Assembly (NCBI RefSeq): GCF_021028955.1
Contig: NZ_JAIWPE010000044.1
Coordinates: 1-32,660 of the forward strand
DNA length: 32,660 bases
Source of the DNA: Salipaludibacillus sp. CUR1
GTDB taxonomy: Bacteria > Bacillota > Bacilli > Bacillales > Salisediminibacteriaceae
Direction of reading: 5' to 3'
The notes beneath the pieces were generated by a model, which had not been told where the DNA came from, searched no databases, and was given only the letters and a program-made list of their open reading frames with translations. The position numbers were made by a program, and so were the translations under genes. Of the stretch, positions 8,422 through 16,590 are shown piece by piece (the stretch's first letter is position 1; every line of letters begins with the position of its first letter).

Positions 8422-8769
8422 TAGATAGAGATAGAAAATCAGCTTCTTCAATTTCTTTCTTTAATAATTGATGTTTTAAGAACTATATAAGGAGGTGTAG
8501 TCACCGTGCGGTCCTGCATGACTTGATTAGAAAAAGGAGGCACTAATGCACGGCACCTGTTTTCTATGATACGGGCCGCTCGCACTCCAGCACGACACCT
8601 GAGTGGCTCATATACCCGAAATACGGTCCATGGCTTACAAAAACAATCTACTTTATTGATGCCCCCCGCCTCACTAGTTATGCAGTCCTTCCGGCCACAA
8701 CACTTTGCATCCGGAATGCGCAAACTAAAAGAAAGGCGGCTGCTCTGTTTCTTCCGTTTACCCGCACAT
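8422..8769. other. Gene-poor interval between thrD and oppA
   Basis: I find no supported gene here. Two strong ribosome-site-like sequences on the plus strand (AAGGAGGTG near 8490 and AAAGGAGGC near 8535) lead only to reading frames of six or seven codons. A degenerate hairpin spans roughly 8529-8566. The longer open frames on either strand look like chance openings. Confidence 0.5.
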
Positions 8770-8802
8770 AAAAAAACGCCTGGAAGCAAATGCTTCCAGG
8801 CG
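8770..8802 (-). terminator. Terminator of oppA
   Basis: CGCCTGGAAGCA (8777-8788) pairs perfectly with TGCTTCCAGGCG (8791-8802). On the minus strand a run of seven T follows. It lies 16 bases past the oppA stop. Confidence 0.93.
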
Positions 8803-8817
8803 CTTACACTTTAGTAA

Positions 8818-10470
8818 TTAGTTTTCAATAGTGACTTCCTGAAGCTGGTACAATCCGTTTGGATGTTTCCAGAAGCCTTCAACTTCGTCACGAAGACCTA
8901 CAAGATAGGTTGTGTGGTATAAGTAAAGCATAGGTGCTTCCTCAACGAGGATTTCCATAGCCTGCTTATAAAGCTCTTCACGGGTATCAGGATCTGCTTC
9001 CTGACGAGCCTGGTCTAACAGGTCATCCAGTTCATCATTTGCCATGAAAGAACGGTTACCTGCAGAACCTTGGTTGTTAGAATGGAATAAAGCATACATA
9101 CCATAGTCAGCGTCAGCTGTTACAGTAACCCAGCCAAGAATGAACATATCGTGTTCACCTTCAGCAGTGTTATCAAGGTAAGCGCCCCACTCAAGAACTT
9201 CAATTTCAACGTCTACACCGATAACAGACAATTGCGCTTGAACAAGTTCAGCAACGTCCATACGCTCACGGCTGTCGTTTGTCCAGATTGTTGTAGAGAA
9301 GCCATCTTCATAGCCTGCTTCAGCAAGAAGTTCCTGGGCTCTCTCAGGATCATAAGGAAGTCCTTCAACGTCATCAGTGAAGCCGAATACCTGCTCACCG
9401 ATCGGTCCTACTGCAGGAGTTGCAGTTCCTTCCATAACCCCTTCAATCAAGTCGTCTTTGTTGATTGCCATAGAAATTGCCTGACGGACTTTAGGATCGT
9501 CAAACGGCTCTTTCTCCATGTTAAAGCCGATATAAGATAAGCTTAAGCTTTCCTGTTCATATACATTGATGCCATCTGTATTATTAATACGGTCTTTATC
9601 ACTCGGGCTTACCGGGAAAGTAATGTGTGCGGCCCCAGTTTCCAGCTCACCGACACGGGTAAGGTCTTCAGGAACCACTCTGAAGGTGACAGAATCAACC
9701 TGTGCTTCTTCTCCCCAGTAGTCTTCGTTTTTAGTAAGTACGACTTCATCCCCCGGGCTCCAGCTTTCAAACTTGAAGAAGCCTGTACCAACAGGGTTTT
9801 CATTAATATGGTCGCCAGGCTGTCCGCCGTCTTCCATATTCGCGTAGTCTTCTTCAATACTTTCCATACTCATAATTCCGCCGCCTGTATGGGCTAAGTG
9901 TGAAGGAAGCGGGGCGAATGGATATTCAGTCTGGAATTGGACTGTATAATCATCTACAACGATAACTTCCTCAATCATTTCATATAAGAAAGCACGCGGT
10001 GAAGCGACATCCGGATCGAGGACACGGTCGAAGTTTGCTTTAACAACTTCGGCGTTAAACTCACTGCCGTCGTGGAATGTCACGTCATCACGCAGCGACA
10101 GCTCCCATAAATCCTCTTCTACAGCTTCCCATTCTGTAGCTAAAAGCGGTTCCATTTCCCCTTCTTCGTTTTGAGCAAGAAGAGATTCATAGATGTTTGT
10201 TTGCACGTTACTTGAAGGCACATCATTTGAACCGTGCGGGTCCATTGCTTCAGCATCAGAAAGAGTAGCGATAATAAGGTCATTTCCCTCTGCTAATTCT
10301 TCAGCTTCACCGCCCTCATTATTGCCATCAGTGTTCTCGGCGGCATTGTCTCCGTTATTGTCCGGATCAGCTGTACCACCGTCATTATCCGGCTCACTTG
10401 CACATGCGGCAAAAGTCAAAAGCATAGATAATGATAAAAGTCCGGCTTTTAAAGACTTACTTTTAAACAT
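8818..10470 (-). CDS. oppA: Peptide ABC transporter substrate-binding lipoprotein
   Basis: A 550-residue solute-binding protein of family 5 (SBP_bac_5; OppA/DppA type). The N-terminus is a lipoprotein signal with the lipobox TFAAC and lipidation Cys23, so it is tethered to the outer face of the membrane. A strongly acidic, Asn/Gly-rich linker follows (about residues 25-60), which fits a halophile. Family hallmarks include the LLATEWE segment, DDVTFHDGSEFNAEVVKANFDR, and a C-terminal ILVEEAPMLYLYH. The gene is transcribed away from the permease/ATPase operon at 10908-14788, which lacks its own binding protein, so the two units probably make one importer. The ligand (dipeptide, oligopeptide or another family-5 ligand) cannot be settled. 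The gene symbol is meant at family level only. Confidence 0.9.
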   Translation of the reverse strand: MFKSKSLKAGLLSLSMLLTFAACASEPDNDGGTADPDNNGDNAAENTDGNNEGGEAEELAEGNDLIIATLSDAEAMDPHGSNDVPSSNVQTNIYESLLAQNEEGEMEPLLATEWEAVEEDLWELSLRDDVTFHDGSEFNAEVVKANFDRVLDPDVASPRAFLYEMIEEVIVVDDYTVQFQTEYPFAPLPSHLAHTGGGIMSMESIEEDYANMEDGGQPGDHINENPVGTGFFKFESWSPGDEVVLTKNEDYWGEEAQVDSVTFRVVPEDLTRVGELETGAAHITFPVSPSDKDRINNTDGINVYEQESLSLSYIGFNMEKEPFDDPKVRQAISMAINKDDLIEGVMEGTATPAVGPIGEQVFGFTDDVEGLPYDPERAQELLAEAGYEDGFSTTIWTNDSRERMDVAELVQAQLSVIGVDVEIEVLEWGAYLDNTAEGEHDMFILGWVTVTADADYGMYALFHSNNQGSAGNRSFMANDELDDLLDQARQEADPDTREELYKQAMEILVEEAPMLYLYHTTYLVGLRDEVEGFWKHPNGLYQLQEVTIEN

Positions 10471-10743
10471 GTGTTATCCCCCTTAAATATATTTTATTGC
10501 ATACTACTATTTCTAAACTACATCAACCGTCCTAAAAAAACAAGATGGAAAAATCTAAAAATTATAATTTTTGAGATATATAAATTCACCGCTTTAAAGA
10601 AACAAAGAGAAATTGTCTTAATTTGGCACTTAAAGGTACTCTGTTATCGGATTATAAGCGCTTTTGACGGACCGCCTCGAATAAAGTATAATTTTATTCA
10701 TATTACTGTATGAATATAGTATTCTTTAAAATTATAAAAAACC

Positions 10744-10771
10744 TTGTGAAAAATTAAAAGAATGATATAAT
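10744..10771 (+). promoter_or_regulatory. Predicted sigma-A promoter of the opp operon
   Basis: TTGTGA (10744-10749), a 16-base spacer and a perfect TATAAT (10766-10771). The leader to the first start codon is about 130 bases. Confidence 0.6.
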
Positions 10772-10810
10772 TTCCCCGTACTCGCTTTTTATAAACGTAT
10801 TTATAGCTTG

Positions 10811-10825
10811 AATTTTTAGAATATT
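10811..10825. promoter_or_regulatory. CodY-box-like site
   Basis: AATTTTTAGAATATT matches the CodY consensus AATTTTCWGAAAATT at 13 of 15 positions. It sits about 35 bases downstream of the predicted transcription start, where binding could act as a roadblock. CodY is known to repress peptide permease operons of Bacillus when branched-chain amino acids and GTP are plentiful; its action here is inferred. Confidence 0.55.
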
Positions 10826-10907
10826 CACCTTTTACTAAGAGTTGTGAAATATTTCCTGTATCTTCATATTTAAGTATTTCTATTAAATGAAAGAGAGGTT
10901 TAAGAGT

Positions 10908-11804
10908 ATGGCAGAAACAACAGTTAATGCGTCGACACAAGAAACGAAACGTATTAATCCGCAGATCGAAAATATGAAAACGATGTGGAGGAAGCTGAAA
11001 ACGAACAGGATTGCTATGGCTGGCGGTATACTGATCTTATTCTTTATTGTCGTCTCCATAATTGGCCCTTATTTTACAAGCCTGGATCCTAACGCACCGG
11101 ACGTCAGCAGCCGTTTGCAGGGACCATCCTCTGAACACTGGTTCGGTACTGACCACCACGGAAGGGATATTTTCACCCGGATTATCCACGGGATGTCTAT
11201 CACTTTGTATATCGGCTTCTCTTCTGTAGCAATCGGAATGGTTGTCGGAGTGCTGATTGGTATCATAGCCGGTTATTACGGGAAACGTACAGACGCTATT
11301 TTAATGCGTATTATGGATGTTTTTCTTGCCTTCCCTGGTATCCTTCTTGCTCTTGGGATTGTGGCTGTATTAGGCGGAAGTATTAATAATGTTATTATAG
11401 CGATAGCTATTTTCTCAATACCTGTATTTGCGAGGATTGTAAGAGGATCTACCCTGGCGGTTCGAAAACTGGAGTATATTGATGCAGTCAGAGCATTGGG
11501 TGCTTCTGATTTCCGAATTATTTTCAGACATATATTACCGAATATTTTGTCACCTATTATAGTGCAGGCGACACTTAGAATAGCTACAGCCGTATTAACA
11601 GCGAGTGGACTGTCCTTCCTGGGGCTCGGGGCTCAGCCGCCTACTCCTGAATGGGGCGCCATGCTCGCAGCGGGAAGAAACTATATGTGGGAACATCCTC
11701 ATATTGCTCTGTTCCCCGGACTTGCAATCGTCGCAGTTGTATTAGCTTTTAACTTATTTGGTGACGGCGTAAGGGACGCCCTGGATCCAAAAATTAAATC
11801 GTAA
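10908..11804 (+). CDS. oppC: Peptide ABC transporter permease, OppC/DppC type
   Basis: A 298-residue membrane subunit. An N-terminal OppC_N segment includes the first transmembrane helix (IAMAGGILILFFIVVSIIG) and the following HWFGTDHHGRDIFTRIIHG, a hallmark of OppC-type permeases. Five further helices follow. The EAA loop that docks on the ATPases is represented by DAVRALGASDFRIIFRHILP. The ATG at 10908 is preceded by GAGAGG at proper spacing; an upstream in-frame ATG at 10887 lies before that site. It is the first gene of a four-gene operon and is followed after 15 bases by the partner permease. The C-before-B order is less usual than B-C. Confidence 0.9.
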   Translation: MAETTVNASTQETKRINPQIENMKTMWRKLKTNRIAMAGGILILFFIVVSIIGPYFTSLDPNAPDVSSRLQGPSSEHWFGTDHHGRDIFTRIIHGMSITLYIGFSSVAIGMVVGVLIGIIAGYYGKRTDAILMRIMDVFLAFPGILLALGIVAVLGGSINNVIIAIAIFSIPVFARIVRGSTLAVRKLEYIDAVRALGASDFRIIFRHILPNILSPIIVQATLRIATAVLTASGLSFLGLGAQPPTPEWGAMLAAGRNYMWEHPHIALFPGLAIVAVVLAFNLFGDGVRDALDPKIKS

Positions 11805-11819
11805 GAGAGGTGAAGCCCT

Positions 11820-12740
11820 TTGTTAGTTTACACAATTAGACGTTTATTTCAGACCATTCCTGTTATTATAGGCGTAACCTTAGTTGTATTTTTTATGATG
11901 CACCTCATACCGGGTGACCCTGCCCAAATTATTGCCGGTGAACGGGCAGATGAAGCACAAGTTGAACAGATGCGTGACCGTCTCGGATTAAACGATCCGT
12001 ATTATGTCCAGTATACGAGATTTGTTACTGACGCCGCTCAAGGCGACCTTGGAAATTCCGTTCGAAGCGGACGGGCAGTAAGCAGTGAAATCGGTGCAAG
12101 GTTCTGGATTACTGTGGAACTGGCATTTTACAGTACGTTGTTAAGTATTTTTATAGGGTTAATTGCCGGTATTATATCGGCCACAAGAAGGAATTCATTC
12201 TTGGATATGTTTATTATGATATTTGCTTTATTCGGTTTATCGATGCCTAACTTCTGGCTCGGCCTGATGCTTATCCAATATTTTGCTTTACCTATTGACT
12301 GGCTTCCTGTCTCAGGCTGGGGTTCTCCTCAGCAGCTGCTTCTCCCTGTTATAACATTAGGGACTGCCGGAGCGGCCATTATCGCGAGGATGACACGGTC
12401 AAGCATGCTTGAGGTCATTCACCAGGATTATATTCGTACAGCACGGGCAAAAGGCGTAAAAGAACGTTATGTTATCTATAAACATGCGTTAAGAAACGCG
12501 CTTATTCCTGTTGTGACCGTCGTTGGTCTGCAATTTGGTGTCCTGCTTGGCGGGGCTGTACTGACTGAGACCGTCTTTGCCATAAACGGACTGGGCAGAT
12601 TTGTAGTTGAAGCCATCCGAATGCGTGACTTCCCTATTGTTCAAGGCTCAGTGCTTGTATTAGCAATGTTATTCGTTTTTGTTAACTTCCTCGTAGATAT
12701 TTCCTACAGGGTGCTTAACAAGCGAATTGAATTAGATTAA
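11820..12740 (+). CDS. oppB: Peptide ABC transporter permease, OppB/DppB type
   Basis: A 306-residue permease that pairs with the OppC-type subunit. It opens with YTIRRLFQTIPVIIG, the typical first helix of this family, followed by the conserved HLIPGDPA extracellular segment. The EAA loop is DYIRTARAKGVKERYVIYKHALRN in outline, near residues 200-223, and the C-terminus has the VNFLVDISYRVLNKRI pattern. The TTG start is supported by GAGAGGTG (11805-11812) seven bases upstream and by the position of the first helix; no closer ATG gives a full first helix. Confidence 0.9.
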   Translation: MLVYTIRRLFQTIPVIIGVTLVVFFMMHLIPGDPAQIIAGERADEAQVEQMRDRLGLNDPYYVQYTRFVTDAAQGDLGNSVRSGRAVSSEIGARFWITVELAFYSTLLSIFIGLIAGIISATRRNSFLDMFIMIFALFGLSMPNFWLGLMLIQYFALPIDWLPVSGWGSPQQLLLPVITLGTAGAAIIARMTRSSMLEVIHQDYIRTARAKGVKERYVIYKHALRNALIPVVTVVGLQFGVLLGGAVLTETVFAINGLGRFVVEAIRMRDFPIVQGSVLVLAMLFVFVNFLVDISYRVLNKRIELD

Positions 12741-12771
12741 CGGACACCGTAACTGAAAGGTGGGAAAAAAG

Positions 12772-13809
12772 TTGGGAAACCCGAAAACGATTATAGATGT
12801 TAATGAGTTACAAACTTCATTTTTTACCAGTAAAGGCGAAGTGAAAGCAGTTGATGGCGTGAGTTTTGATGTGCCCAGCGGAAAGACTCTCGGGATTGTT
12901 GGAGAATCCGGGTCAGGTAAAAGTATTACCTCTCTTTCCATCATGCGGCTTCTTGAAGACCCGGGAAAAATAAAAGGCGGGAAGATTACTTTTCAGGGGG
13001 AAGATCTTTTATCCAAATCGGAAAGTGAGATGCGCCGTATCAGAGGAAACCGTATCTCTATGATTTTCCAGGAACCGATGACTTCCCTTAACCCTGTTTT
13101 TACAATTGGAGACCAGATTGCTGAATCTTATATGATTCATGAAGGGCTTTCTAAAAAAGAAGCTCTGAAAAAATCTCTGGGAATGCTGGAACTCGTTGGA
13201 ATTCCATCTCCTAAAGACCGGTTGAAGGCTTACCCCCATGAATTATCAGGCGGTATGCGTCAGCGGGCAATGATTGCCATTGCCCTTGCCTGTAACCCTG
13301 AACTGCTTATAGCAGATGAGCCGACAACCGCTCTTGACGTAACGATTCAAGCGCAGATTTTAAGGCTGATTAACAATCTGCAGGAAGAACTCGGCATGTC
13401 AATGATGCTTATCACTCACGATCTCGGTGTTGTGGCAGAAACCTGTGATTATGTTGCTGTCATGTATGCCGGTAAAATTGTAGAGTACGCTGATGTGGAG
13501 ACGTTATTTAAATCTCCAAAACATCCTTATACAGTCGGCCTGCTTAAATCTCTGCCGCGTCATGATATTGACCAGGATGAACTGGAAGTTATTAAAGGGA
13601 TGGTTCCAAGACCTGATGAACTTCCGCAAGGCTGCCGTTTTGCTCCAAGGTGCCCGTTTGCGAGGGACCTTTGCATAGACAACCTGCCAGCTTTAGATAA
13701 TATTGATGATAAAAACCAAGTCCGATGCTGGATTTATTCAGAAGAATGGGACGGGCCGGAGGTGAATGTACAAGATGACTACGGAACTGCTCAAAGTAAA
13801 CAATCTTAA
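12772..13809 (+). CDS. oppD: Peptide ABC transporter ATPase, OppD/DppD type
   Basis: A 345-residue ATP-hydrolysing subunit. It has Walker [10 protein letters not shown]-loop MIFQEPM, signature LSGGMRQR, Walker [10 protein letters not shown] and H-loop ITHDLG. The C-terminal oligopeptide extension carries the Cys-containing [10 protein letters not shown] and RDLC segment, the iron-sulfur-binding region of this subfamily. The TTG at 12772 is preferred because AAGGTGG (12757-12763) lies 8 bases upstream. A GTG at 12760 overlaps that ribosome site and would add four residues. The 3' end overlaps the next gene by 35 bases, which indicates translational coupling. Confidence 0.9.
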   Translation: MGNPKTIIDVNELQTSFFTSKGEVKAVDGVSFDVPSGKTLGIVGESGSGKSITSLSIMRLLEDPGKIKGGKITFQGEDLLSKSESEMRRIRGNRISMIFQEPMTSLNPVFTIGDQIAESYMIHEGLSKKEALKKSLGMLELVGIPSPKDRLKAYPHELSGGMRQRAMIAIALACNPELLIADEPTTALDVTIQAQILRLINNLQEELGMSMMLITHDLGVVAETCDYVAVMYAGKIVEYADVETLFKSPKHPYTVGLLKSLPRHDIDQDELEVIKGMVPRPDELPQGCRFAPRCPFARDLCIDNLPALDNIDDKNQVRCWIYSEEWDGPEVNVQDDYGTAQSKQS

Positions 13810-14788
13810 ACAATATTTCCCTATAAAGGGAGGAATCTTCGGCCGCAGAGTAAACGACGTAAAAGCGGTTGACGATGTCAGTTTTGCTGTAAAGCCTGGC
13901 GAAACTTTAAGTATTGTCGGGGAATCCGGCTGCGGAAAGTCAACGACAGGGAGAGCCATTCTCCGTCTTGATGAGCCGACTTCAGGTGAAGTGACATTCC
14001 AGGGAAAAGATTTGCTGTCTTTAAGTAAGTCAGAAATGAGAAAAATGCGTAAAGATCTGCAAATTATCTTCCAGGACCCATATGCTTCGATTAACCCCCG
14101 TCAAACGGTGCGTCAGGTCTTAAACGAAGCGATGGAAATTCAAAATGTCCTTCCCAAAAATAAACGGGAAGACCGCATGCTTGAACTTATGGAAACAGTG
14201 GGGCTTGGAGCGCATCAGCTGGACCGTTTCCCTCATGAATTCAGTGGCGGACAGCGTCAGCGAATCGGTATTGCCCGGGCACTGTCCGTGGACCCTAAAC
14301 TGATTATTTGTGATGAGTCGGTATCAGCTTTGGACGTGTCCATTCAGGCCCAGGTGTTGAACCTTTTGAAAAAGCTGCAGAAGGAACTGGACTTAACTTA
14401 TTTATTTATAGCTCACGATTTAGGGGTAGTACGCCATATATCTGACCGGGTACTCGTTATGTATCTCGGGAAGATTGTTGAGATTGGCGATAAGAAATCG
14501 CTATTTGATAACCCTAAACACCCTTACACAAAAACATTGTTATCTGCGATCCCAGTTCCCGATCCGACGAAGAAGAAGGAGCAGATCATCCTGAAAGGAG
14601 ATGTACCTTCACCAATTAATCCGCCATCAGGCTGCCGCTTCCATACACGTTGTCCATTCGCAACTGATAAGTGTATTGAAGAAATACCTGACTTGCGGAC
14701 TTCTCCTGAACATATGGTGGACGGCCACCAGGCAGCGTGCCACTACATTGAAGAAATTGAATCAGGCGAAATGAAGCCTAATTATTAA
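13775..14788 (+). CDS. oppF: Peptide ABC transporter ATPase, OppF/DppF type
   Basis: A 337-residue second ATPase. It has Walker [11 protein letters not shown]-loop [13 protein letters not shown], signature FSGGQRQR, Walker [13 protein letters not shown] and H-loop IAHDLG. As in many OppF proteins, the Walker B Glu is followed by Ser-Val instead of Pro-Thr. The C-terminal extension again has the [10 protein letters not shown]...C cluster-binding motif. The ATG at 13775 lies 10 bases after GGAGGTG, inside oppD; the in-frame ATG at 13766 abuts the ribosome site and is unlikely. A terminator follows. Confidence 0.9.
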   Translation: MTTELLKVNNLKQYFPIKGGIFGRRVNDVKAVDDVSFAVKPGETLSIVGESGCGKSTTGRAILRLDEPTSGEVTFQGKDLLSLSKSEMRKMRKDLQIIFQDPYASINPRQTVRQVLNEAMEIQNVLPKNKREDRMLELMETVGLGAHQLDRFPHEFSGGQRQRIGIARALSVDPKLIICDESVSALDVSIQAQVLNLLKKLQKELDLTYLFIAHDLGVVRHISDRVLVMYLGKIVEIGDKKSLFDNPKHPYTKTLLSAIPVPDPTKKKEQIILKGDVPSPINPPSGCRFHTRCPFATDKCIEEIPDLRTSPEHMVDGHQAACHYIEEIESGEMKPNY

Positions 14789-14794
14789 ACACTT

Positions 14795-14836
14795 AAAGCC
14801 CGGTAATGGAAGCAAATTCCATACCGGGCTTTTTTT
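14795..14836 (+). terminator. Terminator of the opp operon
   Basis: AAAGCCCGGTAATGGA pairs with TCCATACCGGGCTTT (one-base bulge), followed by a T run. It also abuts the stop codon of the convergent gene and may act in both directions. Confidence 0.88.
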
Positions 14837-15206
14837 AATGAAGACTGTCAGCTAACTTTTCTTCGAAGTATAAAATTCTTGTTTGCGTATCAAAAGGTTT
14901 GTCTACTTCTTCAAACTCTACGTCATTTTCTTCAATTGCCTTAACCGCTTCCTGAGGAGAAATAGTATCTTCAATCATCCCGTAGCCAGTTAAATAAGTC
15001 AGCTCTGTCAGTACGAGAGCATCATAAATATTCCCTTCTCTTTCTACATTTTCAACAAGTCGGCTCTTTTCAGCAACAGGAATGATTACTTCATGGAACG
15101 TAAGGAGCTCCTGATCATCGAGAAAAAGTTTTGTATGTTTTGCCCCTGCAGCAAGAACGTTTACTTTTACCGGTGTTTTTAATGGATAATAAAATACTTT
15201 CATCAT
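14835..15206 (-). CDS. Conserved-looking hypothetical protein, 123 residues
   Basis: I do not recognise this gene. It encodes a soluble acidic protein without a signal peptide or membrane helix. The first half (FYYPLKTPVKVNVLAAGAKH) looks like beta strands; the second half is rich in Glu and may be helical (SPQEAVKAIEENDVEFEEV). Its start (tandem ATGs at 15206 and 15203) overlaps the stop of the azoreductase gene, with AGGGG just upstream, so the two are almost certainly co-translated. That linkage and the regular codon pattern support a real gene, perhaps with a redox or stress-related role. No catalytic motif is visible. Confidence 0.7.
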   Translation of the reverse strand: MMKVFYYPLKTPVKVNVLAAGAKHTKLFLDDQELLTFHEVIIPVAEKSRLVENVEREGNIYDALVLTELTYLTGYGMIEDTISPQEAVKAIEENDVEFEEVDKPFDTQTRILYFEEKLADSLH

Positions 15207-15835
15207 TCCTTTCCCCTTTCACCGCTTAAAGCCAGTGTTTCAGCTAATTGACTTGCCTGTTCTTTTGATTTCATCATCCGGCCTTTTACTTCCTCAGGAA
15301 AGGTGCTTGTTCCTTCTATGAAAAGGTGATAATAATCTTTGATGCCTGTAAGCCCGAAAATAGTCCTTAAATAGCTGTCACCGTGTTCTAAGGATTTCAG
15401 GGGGCCTTCTGAATAGACGCCTCCTCGTGACTGGATGTGAACCATTTTTTTATGCTGCATGAGTCCTTCAATTCCGGCTTCAGTAAACCTGAATGTTTTT
15501 CCGGGAATGATCAGATGGTCCACATAGGCTTTTACTTGCGAAGGAAAACTCATATTCCACAAGGGTGTAACGAATACTATTATATCCGCTTTCAAAAACT
15601 GCTCTACGTAAGGATTCGAAACAGATCCCTCTTCTCCTGAGCCCTCTCCGTGCCGTTCCCAGAGCGCTAATTCTTCTCTCTTTAACGGCGGCAAATCTGC
15701 ATCAAACAAATCAAGCTTTTCCACTTTTTCTGCCGGCCGGTGTTTTAAATATTCAGCCAGAAAATAGTCTCCCAGCTGCAAACTGTATGACTCTTGTACT
15801 TGTTTCGGGTTTGCTGTTACAAATAATAGACTCAT
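15203..15835 (-). CDS. azoR: FMN-dependent NADH-azoreductase, flavodoxin-fold
   Basis: A 210-residue enzyme of the AzoR/NAD(P)H dehydrogenase (quinone) family, which reduces quinones and azo compounds by two electrons with FMN as cofactor. The N-terminal strand and phosphate-binding loop LLFVTANPKQVQESYS begin the fold. The TPLWNMSFPSQVKAYVDH segment (about residues 90-107) is a strong family signature (P-W/M-N-F/M-S-x-P). The YLRTIFGLTGI stretch is also typical. ATG 15835 follows GAGGAGG by 6 bases. It is the first gene of a two-gene unit with the overlapping 123-residue gene. The likely role is defence against quinone or electrophile stress. Confidence 0.9.
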   Translation of the reverse strand: MSLLFVTANPKQVQESYSLQLGDYFLAEYLKHRPAEKVEKLDLFDADLPPLKREELALWERHGEGSGEEGSVSNPYVEQFLKADIIVFVTPLWNMSFPSQVKAYVDHLIIPGKTFRFTEAGIEGLMQHKKMVHIQSRGGVYSEGPLKSLEHGDSYLRTIFGLTGIKDYYHLFIEGTSTFPEEVKGRMMKSKEQASQLAETLALSGERGKE

Positions 15836-15969
15836 TACAACCTCCTCTAATAAAGCTTTTATCTGTCTTGCTGGAGTTACCTGTAAACTCTTCTTTTAAA
15901 GCGATTATACCTGCTTCAGGCCCCGGTGAATAGCGGTTAGGCAACTGGCTTGCCTCCGGATGACAAAGA

Positions 15970-16003
15970 GGCTGACCTCAAAAGTCTAATTTTGAGGACA
16001 GCC
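15970..16003 (-). terminator. Hairpin downstream of the rhodanese lipoprotein
   Basis: GGCTG-A-CCTCAAAA (15970-15983) pairs with TTTTGAGG-A-CAGCC (15990-16003), with a single A/A mismatch. The T tract on the minus strand is weak (TCTTTG). Its form resembles repeat-derived terminators, but I found no second copy in this window. Confidence 0.6.
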
Positions 16004-16022
16004 CCTGACCCACGCTCATCAT

Positions 16023-16424
16023 TTATTCAACTTTTTCTCCTTCATAAGAAGAAATGCCACCCATTACAATTGTTAGGTTGTCCACATCAAAGCCTTGCTC
16101 AATCATCGATTCACCGACTTGAATACTGCGGTTCTGTGTATTGCAAAGAATAACGATTTCCTGATCTTCAGGAAGCATGGACGCGTCTTCCATCACTTCA
16201 TTCATCGGAATATTTTCAAATCCTTGTATGTGACTCTCAGCAAATTCATCTTCTTCACGGACATCGAGATAAAACGTATCCTCTTCCATGCCTTCTTCCA
16301 CTTCAGCTTGCAGCTCTTCTGCCGACATTTCATTCATATCCCCGGTTTCTGCATCGGAATCAGAACAGCCGGCTGCGGCCGCCACAATAATAAGCCCAGT
16401 AAATAAAATTAATAAATGCTTCAT
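16023..16424 (-). CDS. Single-domain rhodanese lipoprotein
   Basis: A 133-residue exported protein. The lipoprotein signal ends in VAAAAGC with lipidation Cys20. An acidic linker leads to one rhodanese domain (about residues 33-130) with the conserved FYLDVREEDEFAESHI entry. The active-site loop is CNTQNRS with catalytic Cys94, which would carry the persulfide. Single-domain rhodaneses transfer sulfane sulfur from donors such as thiosulfate. Being lipid-anchored, this one faces the outside of the membrane. I chose the ATG at 16424 because GGGGAG lies 8 bases upstream and the signal peptide then starts correctly. It is the last gene of the 16-26 kb cluster, separated by 166 bases with a possible promoter of its own. 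Confidence 0.88.
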   Translation of the reverse strand: MKHLLILFTGLIIVAAAAGCSDSDAETGDMNEMSAEELQAEVEEGMEEDTFYLDVREEDEFAESHIQGFENIPMNEVMEDASMLPEDQEIVILCNTQNRSIQVGESMIEQGFDVDNLTIVMGGISSYEGEKVE

Positions 16425-16513
16425 TTTAATCTCCCCTTTGATGCCTTCTTTAAAGCTAATACAAACAAGCACTTTTGTACAGAGAGATTATAACACTTTT
16501 TAAATACTTTTTA

Positions 16514-16542
16514 TAATAATAACTATGGCATATAAGTGTCAA
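16514..16542 (-). promoter_or_regulatory. Predicted promoter of the rhodanese lipoprotein
   Basis: On the minus strand: perfect TTGACA (16542-16537), a 17-base spacer and TTATTA (16519-16514). A second possible -10, TATAAT (16492-16487), lies downstream. Just upstream, an inverted repeat GACAAGCC...GGCTTGTC (16549-16556 with 16583-16590) may weakly terminate the preceding gene. Confidence 0.5.
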
Positions 16543-16590
16543 TTAACAGACAAGCCGCTGACGCCTGGCCAGGTTCTTATAAGGCTTGTC

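Larger units (their letters stand above)
10471..10907. other. Divergent regulatory region between oppA and the oppCBDF operon
   Basis: AT-rich and non-coding. It holds the plus-strand promoter (10744-10771), a CodY-box-like element (10811-10825) and a perfect 16-base palindrome, AAAAATTATAATTTTT (10557-10572), on the oppA side. I could not identify a convincing oppA promoter. Confidence 0.6.

Noticed and set aside
8314-8500. Lysine riboswitch upstream of the aspartokinase gene
   Set aside because: The predicted leader is only about 70 bases and shows none of the five-helix lysine-riboswitch core; the sequence is AT-rich with a single palindrome.
8448-8814. Two overlapping open frames (113 residues minus, 82 residues plus) between thrD and oppA
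   Set aside because: Their sequences have no domain-like pattern, no fitting ribosome sites, and overlap the oppA terminator; they look like chance openings.
10653-10666. Catabolite-response (cre) site, TATAAGCGCTTTTG
   Set aside because: The AAGCGCTT core is right, but three of the conserved flanking bases are wrong, so support is too weak.
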